NCBI RefSeq assembly: GCF_029892065.1 | Contig: NZ_CP120373.1 | Coordinates: 2,983,001-3,047,000, forward strand | Source: Sinorhizobium garamanticum | GTDB taxonomy: Bacteria; Pseudomonadota; Alphaproteobacteria; Rhizobiales; Rhizobiaceae | Length of the DNA: 64,000 nt | Reading direction: 5' to 3' | Part shown: positions 52,770-59,977 of the stretch, piece by piece | Layout of the letters: each line of letters begins with the position of its first letter | Position numbering within the stretch: the stretch's first letter is position 1 | The notes under the pieces: generated by a model | What the model was told of the DNA's origin: nothing | Database searches by the model: none | What the model saw: only the letters and a program-made list of their open reading frames with translations | Position numbers and translations under genes: made by a program

Positions 52770-53423
52770 TCAGCCTGCGTTGCTCGGCACCGGCGTGTTG
52801 AGAAGCTGCTGCTCCCAAAGATACGCGATGCCGCTGCCGCCGAAGTGCTGGATGAGAATCTCGGTCAGCTCCTCGACATGCTCGGTGCGCGCCCAATCGC
52901 GTTGCCATTCGCCAGCGAGCGCCATCACGGTCATCACGTTCGCGCCGGCCGCGGCCATGCGCTGGATGGCAACTTCGTGAGACTCCTTCGAAATCCCGCC
53001 CGACGCGTCGGTGATCACGGTCACGTCCCAGCCTTCGCCGGCGGCCTGGATGACAGGCATTGCGACGCAGACCTCGGTCCACAGGCCGGCGATGATCAGT
53101 TGCTTGCGGCCGGTCGCCTTGACGACGTTCACCACATTCTCGTCCTGCCAGGTGTTCACCCAGGTGCGATCGATGACTTCCTGGTCCGGAAATACGTCGG
53201 TGATCTGCTTAAAGAGAAGTCCACCGCGCGCCGCGATCACGCTGGTGAGAATGGTCGGAACATTGAAGGCTTTTGCTAGCTTCGCCAGCGCGGTCGTGTT
53301 GTTGACCACCATCTGCGGTTCGTGGCTGTTCAGGTTCGCCAGTTGGTAAGGCTGGTGGTCGATTAGGACGAGTACCGAGTCTTCGGGACGAAGAAGCGAA
53401 GCAAGGCCATTACGAAAAGTCAT
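52770..53423 (-). CDS. Isochorismatase family hydrolase (YcaC-like)
   Basis: The 217-residue protein has the cysteine-hydrolase triad: Asp in VLIDHQPYQ, Lys in VKATGRKQLIIAG and nucleophile Cys in LWTEVCVAMPVIQA. YcaC-type members are octameric hydrolases of unknown substrate. GAGGA stands 8 bases before the ATG. It is divergent from a LysR regulator 137 bp away that probably controls it. Confidence 0.9.
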   Translation of the reverse strand: MTFRNGLASLLRPEDSVLVLIDHQPYQLANLNSHEPQMVVNNTTALAKLAKAFNVPTILTSVIAARGGLLFKQITDVFPDQEVIDRTWVNTWQDENVVNVVKATGRKQLIIAGLWTEVCVAMPVIQAAGEGWDVTVITDASGGISKESHEVAIQRMAAAGANVMTVMALAGEWQRDWARTEHVEELTEILIQHFGGSGIAYLWEQQLLNTPVPSNAG

Positions 53424-53559
53424 GAATACATCCTCTGCTGCTTTGTGTGTGAGGTTGGTTTGCCGGGAGACATGCGCTGACAGCGGCGCTGCCTAGATGG
53501 ACACTGTCATTCCTATTCATGATACGGTAGCACTCCACTGTGCCACGCTGTGTCGCAAA

Positions 53560-54468
53560 ATGGGGAACGCTGAATTGGACATCGAAGAGCTGCGGACATT
53601 CGTAGAAGTTGCTGATGCCGGGGGAGTTTCGCCCGCTGCGCGCCGGCTCGGCGTCTCCAAGTCGATCGTCAGCCGGCGGCTCTTTCGGCTTGAAGCGGAA
53701 CTAGGCGTCCAGCTTCTTGCACGAACCACCCGCGGCGCCGCTCTCACAGAAGCCGGGGCCACGTTCCGAGATTATGCAGCCAGAGTCTGCGCCGAGATCG
53801 AGGTTGCCAGGGAAACTATCCTACCCGCCGGTGAACTTCGCGGCCGCCTGCGAGTTTCTGCGCCGCTTTCTTTCGGCCCGACCCACTTCGCTCCCGTGCT
53901 CGCGGACATGGCGCGACGCCATCCCCAGCTCCACATCCACACCTGCTACAGTGATCGCTTCGTTGATCTGATCGCGGAGGGTTATGATTGTGCGATACGG
54001 GTTGGCTATCTTCAGGACTCTAACCTGATCGCAAGACGCGTCGGGCCGATCTACGGGAAACTGGTCGCGAGCCCGGACTACATCAAAACGCATGGTGCCC
54101 CTGAAAAGCCGGAGGAACTGGTCTCCCATCAGGCTCTCATGCAGGGAACGGAAGCCTGGCAATTTATGGATGGAGACGAGATCATTACGGTTCATCCCCG
54201 GGGACGCTTCAAGGCCGACAACGCCACAGCTCTCGCCGCCGCCGCATTAGCAGGGCTCGGCATCGCTTGGATCCCCGATGGCGTCACCCATCAATACGTG
54301 GCCTCCGGCGCGCTGGTTCCGGTCATGACACGCCATCCACCGCCTCCGGCAGGTGTATACGTCATCCGCCCGCCAGGGCAGCATCCATCAAGGAAGGTAC
54401 GTGTCCTCACCGAAATGTTGATTGAGTGTTTCGAACAGGCTCCGGACTCTGCGGGCGTCGGTCGCTAA
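53560..54468 (+). CDS. LysR family transcriptional regulator
   Basis: The 302-residue protein starts LDIEELRTFVEVADAGGVSPAARRLGVSKSIVSRRLFRLEAELGVQLLARTTRG, a LysR helix-turn-helix of the CrgA/aaeR-like group, with a PBP-type effector domain. The ATG at 53560 suits the family; a start at 53497 would add 21 residues and neither has a clear ribosome site. It is divergent from the isochorismatase-like gene. Confidence 0.9.
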   Translation: MGNAELDIEELRTFVEVADAGGVSPAARRLGVSKSIVSRRLFRLEAELGVQLLARTTRGAALTEAGATFRDYAARVCAEIEVARETILPAGELRGRLRVSAPLSFGPTHFAPVLADMARRHPQLHIHTCYSDRFVDLIAEGYDCAIRVGYLQDSNLIARRVGPIYGKLVASPDYIKTHGAPEKPEELVSHQALMQGTEAWQFMDGDEIITVHPRGRFKADNATALAAAALAGLGIAWIPDGVTHQYVASGALVPVMTRHPPPPAGVYVIRPPGQHPSRKVRVLTEMLIECFEQAPDSAGVGR

Positions 54469-54815
54469 GGCACGAATGGCGCGAAGCCCAGCCAGTCTCA
54501 CTCGATGTCAGTGCGCGAAGTCCGCAATGGGCCTGCAGGCAGACAAAGGCGTTAGGCTCTTCGGGCCGGAAGCAGACGCCGGCAATATTCAAATTATCTG
54601 CTTCCGTTCCCATCGAGCCGGCCAGGCGTTATCGTGGGAGGTAAGGGCTTCTCGGTGCTGTATGGCCTCAGCACGAACGACAACCGTCCTGCAAAAAGAT
54701 AGGTTGCGGTCTGCGCCGTCGACACGCAAAAGCGGCTGGTCTATGGGTTGACCCAGGTGCTTCGGCCACAGCATTGCGCCGGCTCCTCACCCGCTTTCAG
54801 AAGGCATTTCCGCGA
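54469..54815. other. Intergenic stretch without a supported gene
   Basis: No repeat copy or supported gene was seen in these 347 bp between the LysR and mechanosensitive channel genes. Short frames here lack ribosome sites and family features. Confidence 0.45.
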
Positions 54816-56252
54816 ATGTTCGACCTGCTTGTCTCGCCTCTGGTCCAGGTTATCGCGCTGGGTGTCGCAAGCATTGTCATCTGGCATCTGCAGGGGCGCG
54901 GTCGTCCGAACGCGCGCCTTGTGGTTCAGATCGCGTTTTTCCTGGTCATGACGGCGATTTTGGTTGGGAACCGTATTTCTCCGTTCAAGTTCGAGCCGAT
55001 GCAGGAGGTCGGCGGCGCTCTTGTCGCAGCCAAGATGCTCTGGTGGATGCATCTCGCCTGGTCCACCATCGGTTTTATCCGCATCTATATTGTGCTGGAT
55101 GGCAGGCCGCGCGAAGCGCGGCTGCTGCAGGACCTGTTCGTCGCGGTCGTCTATCTCGGGGTGACACTGTCCATCCTGTCCTTCGTGTTCGGCATCGCGA
55201 TAGGAACACTGGTCGCGACCTCGGGCGTCATCGCGATCATCCTCGGGCTTGCCTTGCAGAGCACGCTGAATGACGTCTTTTCCGGCGTGGCGCTGACATT
55301 GGGGCGTCCCTACGGCATCGGCGACTGGATCATCCTTGCCGACGGTGTCGAAGGACGGGTGGTCGAGAATACCTGGCGTTCGACCCATATCCTGACGCCG
55401 GCCAACAATATCGTTGTCCTGCCGAACAGCGTGCTGGCGAAGGTCGGGCTGACGAACATCACCCGCCCTGACGAGACGCACCTGCAGGTCCTGACGCTCC
55501 GCGTGAAGCCGACGCATCCCCCGTCCTTCATCGCCGAGGCGATGCGGCGGGCGATGATTGGGGCCAACCACGTCGTTCACGATCCGGCTCCCGCGGTCGC
55601 GCTCAAGAGCCTCGACGCCGTGGCGGTCGAGGTCGAGCTGCAATACCGCGTCAGGCATCCCGCCGATCGGAATGCCGCCCGAAACGAACTCATCGATCTC
55701 GCCTACCGGCAATGCACGGCGATGGGCCTGTCGCTCGCCCCGCCAACAACGGCCACGGTCCTCATGGAGAGCGCCGTCACCGCGCCAGGACCCGCGGAGA
55801 CGGTGAAGGACCTGCTGCGGGCCAATTCGATCTTCGCCGACCTGAAACTGGAAGAGCTGGAGAAGCTCGACGCGGCGGCACGACCCCGACAATACAGGTC
55901 CGGCGAGCGAGTGCTTGATGGAGCGGAAACAAGCCTGATGGTCGTTCGCTCAGGCGTCGTCGCCGCACATCGCAACGGCGCGGAGGTTACGCGATTGGCA
56001 CCGGGCGCGATCTTCGGACAAGTCGATGGGATCGATGGCAAGGCCGTCACATTCGAAGCTCTGACCGAGGTCGAGGCCTATGAGATCGATGGCCCGACCA
56101 TGACGCCCCTGTTGCAGGATTATCCGGCCATCCAGAGCGACCTTTCCCGGCATCTCGCCGGCCTTGCGGGACGTGCGCCGGCAGCCGGCAATGGGCCTGC
56201 TGAAGGAAAGCATGCCTTCCTGCGCAAGGTTCACGGTATCTTGGGGCGATAA
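54816..56252 (+). CDS. MscS-type mechanosensitive channel with cyclic-nucleotide-binding-like domain
   Basis: The 478-residue protein has four to five membrane helices, the MscS pore helix and beta domain (VIAIILGLALQSTLNDVFSGVALTLGRPYGIGDWI), and a C-terminal cNMP-binding fold (about 335-450: IFADLKLEELEKLDAAARPRQYRSGERVL, LAPGAIFGQVDGIDG). The exact cNMP phosphate-binding motif is degenerate (no RxA pair visible), so ligand binding is uncertain. Such channels may couple turgor release to cyclic nucleotides. The ATG at 54816 is chosen; a TTG at 54774 would add 14 residues. Confidence 0.85.
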   Translation: MFDLLVSPLVQVIALGVASIVIWHLQGRGRPNARLVVQIAFFLVMTAILVGNRISPFKFEPMQEVGGALVAAKMLWWMHLAWSTIGFIRIYIVLDGRPREARLLQDLFVAVVYLGVTLSILSFVFGIAIGTLVATSGVIAIILGLALQSTLNDVFSGVALTLGRPYGIGDWIILADGVEGRVVENTWRSTHILTPANNIVVLPNSVLAKVGLTNITRPDETHLQVLTLRVKPTHPPSFIAEAMRRAMIGANHVVHDPAPAVALKSLDAVAVEVELQYRVRHPADRNAARNELIDLAYRQCTAMGLSLAPPTTATVLMESAVTAPGPAETVKDLLRANSIFADLKLEELEKLDAAARPRQYRSGERVLDGAETSLMVVRSGVVAAHRNGAEVTRLAPGAIFGQVDGIDGKAVTFEALTEVEAYEIDGPTMTPLLQDYPAIQSDLSRHLAGLAGRAPAAGNGPAEGKHAFLRKVHGILGR

Positions 56253-56393
56253 GGTGGGAGTGACGGGGCTCTCAAGCGCGGCACCGGCGCCAAGAGGCCT
56301 GCTCGACGTTCTCTCGCGCCGTCGATGCGGCGCAGGAGACCCCTCACGGCGCCGATGCGCCGTGACTCGCCGTCGAGACGGTAGCCACGACCA

Positions 56394-56423
56394 CCCTCAT
56401 TCCTGTGCTTGTCACAGGAATCC
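56394..56423. repeat. Left part of a family B repeat interrupted by the IS110 element
   Basis: CCCTCATTCCTGTGCTTGTC and ACAGGAATCC stop where the element begins. The continuation, CCAGCCACGGCGCGTCC, resumes at 57536 after the element. The uninterrupted order occurs at 33161. Confidence 0.85.
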
Positions 56424-56441
56424 TGTGTGTTGCAACTGTGG

Positions 56442-56447
56442 TTAAAT
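56442..56447 (+). promoter_or_regulatory. -10 element of a predicted junction promoter of the IS110 circle
   Basis: TTAAAT lies exactly 17 bp after a TTGCCT that forms only when the right end (TTG, 57533-57535), core CC and first left-end base (T, 56424) are joined. This layout is like the reported RE-LE promoter in IS110-family circles. Confidence 0.45.
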
Positions 56448-56452
56448 GGGTT

Positions 56453-56593
56453 GCGGGTGGAAGGCCGTCGGAATCCTGGTCGTTTGAGACCGTTTGCTGG
56501 CTCTGGGTCCTCCACCCGCTTTTAGACACCCAACCTGAACAGTTGACGGAGGCCGTGACAGCGGACCTCGCATCACAGGATGAGGCCACTCCC
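56453..56593 (+). ncRNA. Predicted bridge RNA of the IS110 element
   Basis: First loop: GCGGGTGGA (56453-56461) pairs perfectly with TCCACCCGC (56511-56519), an inner GGTC/GACC hairpin is at 56478-56491, and the internal loop holds GGAATCC (56470-56476, equal to the left target) and TGGCT (56498-56502, complementary to right target AGCCA). Second loop: hairpin GAGGCCG/CGGaCCTC at 56549-56569, flanked by ACAGTTG (56539-56545, equal to the right end) and CACAGG (56574-56579, complementary to core plus left end CCTGTG). The exact RNA ends are unknown. Confidence 0.7.
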
Positions 56594-57523
56594 ATGATAC
56601 AGCCTGATGTCATCGGATGCGATATCGCAAAAGCGCATTTGGACCTTTTCGACAGCGGCCGCGGCCGTCACGAGCGCATCGACAACACGCCGGCGGCCAT
56701 TGCTGTCTGGCTTGCCACCCTTGCGGACCGGGTCGTCCATGTCGTCTTCGAGGCAACCGGACGATATGATGGCAAGCTTCGTGCGGCTCTGGAGGCGGCG
56801 GATTATCCCTATTCCCGCGTCAATCCGGCTCGCGCGCGAGACTTTGCCAAGGCGCTCGGCCTGCTTGCCAAGACGGATGCGATCGATGCGCGCCTGCTGG
56901 CCCGCATGGGCCAAAGCCTGCCGCTTCCGACGCATGCGCCGGACGATCCCGTTCGCCGCTCCCTTGGCCGTCTCCACGCGCGCCGCGACCAGCTCGTCGC
57001 GATGCGTCAGCAGGAGCGGACCCGCCTGCACGAGGCCGAAGGGGACGAGCGCGACAGCCTCGAAAGCCATCTCGCCTGGCTGAACGCGGAAATCGGCCGC
57101 ATCGAGACGATCTGCCGGGAGCGGCTGCGGACCGATGAGACCCTCCGCTCGCAGGAGCAGAGGCTGCGCTCGATTCCCGGTGTGGGACCCGTCGCCGCTC
57201 TGACCCTGATCACGCTGATGCCCGAACTCGGGAGCCGCTCGTCCAAAGCCATAGCCGCCCTTGCCGGGCTTGCGCCGTTCAATGTCGACAGCGGTATGTC
57301 GCGTGGCCAGCGCCATATTCGCGGTGGCCGAAAGCGCATCCGCGATGCCCTTTACATGGCCGCGCTCACCGCCAGCCGCATGCCCTCGGCCTTCAAGCCA
57401 TATGCCGACCGGATGGCCCGACAAGGAAAGCCCTTCAAGGTTGTCATCACCGCTCTTGCCCGCAAATTGCTCACCATCGCCAACGCCCTCGCGAGGGACA
57501 AAACAATCTATTCAAAAGCCTGA
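56594..57523 (+). CDS. IS110 family transposase (recombinase)
   Basis: The 309-residue protein has the RuvC-like N-terminal domain with acidic residues in GCDIAKAHLDL, VFEATGRYD and KTDAIDARLLARMG, a coiled-coil middle (QQERTRLHEAEGDERDSLESHLAWL) and the C-terminal transposase-20 domain with IPGVGPVAALTLITLMPELG and the serine-bearing APFNVDSGMSRGQRHIRGGRKRIRDALYMAAL. It recombines element and target DNA guided by the bridge RNA. GAGG stands 8 bases before the ATG; the frame runs back to 56405 through the left end. The gene looks intact. Confidence 0.93.
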   Translation: MIQPDVIGCDIAKAHLDLFDSGRGRHERIDNTPAAIAVWLATLADRVVHVVFEATGRYDGKLRAALEAADYPYSRVNPARARDFAKALGLLAKTDAIDARLLARMGQSLPLPTHAPDDPVRRSLGRLHARRDQLVAMRQQERTRLHEAEGDERDSLESHLAWLNAEIGRIETICRERLRTDETLRSQEQRLRSIPGVGPVAALTLITLMPELGSRSSKAIAALAGLAPFNVDSGMSRGQRHIRGGRKRIRDALYMAALTASRMPSAFKPYADRMARQGKPFKVVITALARKLLTIANALARDKTIYSKA

Positions 57524-57535
57524 CAAACACAGTTG

Positions 57536-57710
57536 CCAGCCACGGCGCGTCCGCGCCGTGAATGACACCTGTCGGCGCTTGAAAGCCTGCTGACGAGACT
57601 CGGGTCGATCGGGTAGCCGGTGCCCCGCACCACTGCGCTGCTTACTCCGGGCGTCTCCCGCGCCGCCGACGCGGCGCTGCTGGATTCCTGTGACGAGCAC
57701 AGGAATGAGG
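57536..57710. repeat. Right part of the interrupted family B repeat
   Basis: Resumes with CCAGCCACGGCGCGTCC and ends with CTGGATTCCTGTGACGAGCA and CAGGAATGAGG. The centre carries CGCGCCGCCGACGCGGCGC. Confidence 0.8.
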
Positions 57711-57812
57711 AGGGTGAGGGCACGGCCGAGTGAGAGGGTGACCGCGGCCGATGGTCGCGGTGCCCGTCGTGCCAGGTTCGAAGCCCGCGTCCATGAGACG
57801 CCGGCGGCAGCG

Positions 57813-58394
57813 CTAAACCCGGCTCAGAAACTCAAGCACCCGCCGGGTGAGCAGCGCGGCGGCATCGGCGTCGTATGAGGGGAGCGAGCTGTCGGCGAAG
57901 TAGTGCTGGTCGCCCGGGTAGAGGAAAAGCGCCGCGTCCTCGACCTTTTCCACGATCTCGCGGGCGGCATCGATGTCGCCTTCGCCGACGAAGATCGGGT
58001 CGTTGTCCATGCCGTGGATCTGGACCGGGACGCCGTCCGTCCATGGGCCGAAGGCCCATGCGCCGCTGATCGGCAGGCAGGAGTGGAAGAGCAGCGCGCC
58101 GCGGGCACCGGGCCGGGTTTGCGCGAGCTTCTGCGCCGGCAGCACGCCGAACGAGAAGCCGGCATAGACGAGATCAAAGGGCAGGTCGTCGGCGATGCGG
58201 ACGCCGCGCTCGCGCATCTCGTCGAACCCGATCTCTTCGATATAGGCGAGACCCTCGGGGATGCTCTCGAAGGTGCGCCCGTCGAAGAGGTCCGGCGTGT
58301 GGACGGTGTGCCCGGCTTGCCGCAGCTCGTCGGCAAACGCGTGGACGCCGGGGGTCAGCCCCTGTGCGTGATGAAACAGCAAGACCTCGGCCAT
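57813..58394 (-). CDS. Dienelactone hydrolase family protein
   Basis: The 193-residue protein is a short alpha/beta hydrolase: VLLFHHAQGLTPGVHAFADELRQAGHTVHTPDLFDG at the start, nucleophile elbow YAGFSFGVLPA with Ser instead of the Cys of classical dienelactone hydrolases, Asp in IHGMDNDPI and His in PGDQHYFAD. It probably hydrolyses an ester or lactone. Monocistronic or co-transcribed after the D-Ala-D-Ala ligase, 183 bp upstream on the same strand. Confidence 0.88.
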   Translation of the reverse strand: MAEVLLFHHAQGLTPGVHAFADELRQAGHTVHTPDLFDGRTFESIPEGLAYIEEIGFDEMRERGVRIADDLPFDLVYAGFSFGVLPAQKLAQTRPGARGALLFHSCLPISGAWAFGPWTDGVPVQIHGMDNDPIFVGEGDIDAAREIVEKVEDAALFLYPGDQHYFADSSLPSYDADAAALLTRRVLEFLSRV

Positions 58395-58577
58395 GGGGCG
58401 CCTCCGGGCGGAATGGAAGGAAACACGAAGTGGGTCGTCATCCGCTTGACCGCGAGCAGTGCGCCCGTCAGGGGCGAACTCTCCTTCACCGCACGGCTAC
58501 CATATGCGGACACGGACACTCAAGGCCGCGGTCCCGTGAAAACGTCTCCCGCCTGCTGCATGCGTTAAATCGGCTCC

Positions 58578-59648
58578 CTATGCCGAAGCCCGTGCCAGCC
58601 CGTGCGCGACCAGCCGGTCGATGAGCTCGGCATAGCCGACGCCGCTTGCCGCCATCGCCTTCGGATACATGCTGATATCGGTGAAGCCCGGAATGGTGTT
58701 GAGCTCGTTGATCAGGAAACGCATGTCCGGCGTCAGGAAGAAATCGACGCGCGCCATGCCGTCGCAGCCGACCGCCCGGAAGGCCATCGCGGCCATCGCC
58801 CGGAGGCGGACTTCGAGATCTTCCGGCAGCTCCGCCGGCACTTTCAGGGCCGCGCCGTCCTCATCGATATATTTGGCGTCGTAGCTATAGAAACCGTGGC
58901 TTTCGGCGGGAACGATCTCGCCGGGGCGGGAAACGAAAAGGCCGCCTTCCGGATCCTCCAGCACGCTCAACTCGATCTCGCGGCCGCGGATGAATTCCTC
59001 GGCCAGAAGCTTGCGGTCGTGCTTGAAGCCTTCGTCAAGTGCCGCCGCGTAGTCCTCCTCGGTCGAGACCTTGCTGACGCCGACGGAGGAGCCCTGGCGG
59101 GCCGGCTTGATGAAAAGCGGAAGCCCGAGCGCGCGCTCAAGTTCGGCAAAGGCCGGCGCGACGCCGAGGTGGATGGTGACGGATCGCGCGGTCGGCAGCT
59201 CCGCCTCGTGGAGGAGCCGCTTGGCGATGTCCTTGTCGAGTGCTGCGGCGGAACCGAGGATGCCGCAGCCGACGAGCGGCACACGCGCAACCTCCGCCAG
59301 CCCCTGCACGGCACCGTCCTCGCCAGGGAGGCCGTGCAGCACCGGGAACAGAGCCCCGATCTCCGGCAGCGCATAGGGCGCGCCATCGGCGGGGAGCGCC
59401 AGCATGCGTCCCTTGCCACCCGGCACGAGCGAGACTTCCGTGCCGCTCTGAGGCTTCGCGAGCGTGCCATTCTCGAAGCGGCTCAACAGCCATTGCCCCT
59501 CGCGGGTGATGAAGATGGGAACCGCATCATATTTTTTGGGCTCCAGCGCGCGCATGACATTGGTTGCCGAAAGCACCGAAACGTCATGCTCGGCGGAGCG
59601 CCCGCCAAAGAGCACGGCAATGCGCAGTCTGTTCGAAGAGGTGGCCAC
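58578..59648 (-). CDS. ddl: D-alanine--D-alanine ligase
   Basis: The 356-residue protein has the ATP-grasp ligase pattern: LFGGRSAEHDVSVLSA, LHGLPGEDGAVQGLAE, GLPLFIKPARQGSSVGVSKV and FLINELNTIPGFT. It joins two D-alanines for peptidoglycan precursors in the cytoplasm. The start is GTG at 59648 with GGGAG upstream; the frame to 59996 passes through a repeat and is rejected. It is not in a division-wall gene cluster, so it may be a second ligase besides the ddlB next to ftsQAZ in most rhizobia. Confidence 0.93.
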   Translation of the reverse strand: MATSSNRLRIAVLFGGRSAEHDVSVLSATNVMRALEPKKYDAVPIFITREGQWLLSRFENGTLAKPQSGTEVSLVPGGKGRMLALPADGAPYALPEIGALFPVLHGLPGEDGAVQGLAEVARVPLVGCGILGSAAALDKDIAKRLLHEAELPTARSVTIHLGVAPAFAELERALGLPLFIKPARQGSSVGVSKVSTEEDYAAALDEGFKHDRKLLAEEFIRGREIELSVLEDPEGGLFVSRPGEIVPAESHGFYSYDAKYIDEDGAALKVPAELPEDLEVRLRAMAAMAFRAVGCDGMARVDFFLTPDMRFLINELNTIPGFTDISMYPKAMAASGVGYAELIDRLVAHGLARASA

Positions 59649-59690
59649 GAAAAGCTCCCAGGGAAGAGGGGTTGTACGGCCTCCTGCATT

Positions 59691-59843
59691 TCCTGAAATC
59701 ACGACCGATTTAAGGAGAAAATCGTGGGGCCCGCCCGCAAGCAAGCCAACACCCGGAGCCGCCATTTTACCTACAGCCTTAAAGGTCCGGATCGCGTGGA
59801 ACGCGGAAGTCGGACGGCAGGAGGTGAACGGGCACAATGCGCC
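59691..59843. repeat. Direct repeat family F, copy 1
   Basis: Begins TCCTGAAATCACGACCGATTT, passes CAACACCCGGAGCCGCCATT, CTTAAAGGTCCGGATCG and ends near ATGCGCCA. About 85-90 percent like the copy at 63682-63830, same orientation. It lies upstream of ddl and downstream of the cyclase gene. Confidence 0.85.
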
Positions 59844-59977
59844 AATTCCGGACCTTGTCAGCGCCGTCGGGAGGGTCGAGTCTCGATCCCAAAGGAGACG
59901 CTGGCCGAGGCGCATGCCTGTGATTGATCGACGAGGTGAGCTGTAAAAGGCGACCATCCGCGCCCGGGCGAGCCCTC

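Larger units (their letters stand above)
56424..57535 (+). mobile_element. IS110-family insertion sequence, complete, 1112 bp
   Basis: The ends are set by comparison with the intact family B repeat at 33161: left junction GGAATCC|TGTGTG, right junction CAGTTG|CCAGCC. Core CC is shared by both sides. The element has a 170-nt left end, the transposase gene at 56594 and only 12 nt after its stop, the layout of the IS110 group, whose guide RNA lies in the left end. There are no long terminal inverted repeats, but GCAACTGTG at 56432-56440 mirrors part of the right end (CACAGTTG). Confidence 0.85.

Noticed and set aside
54741..55892. Minus-strand frame of 383 codons opposite the MscS gene
   Set aside because: No recognisable fold and rich in Arg/Asp/Gln; the membrane channel on the plus strand is the real gene.
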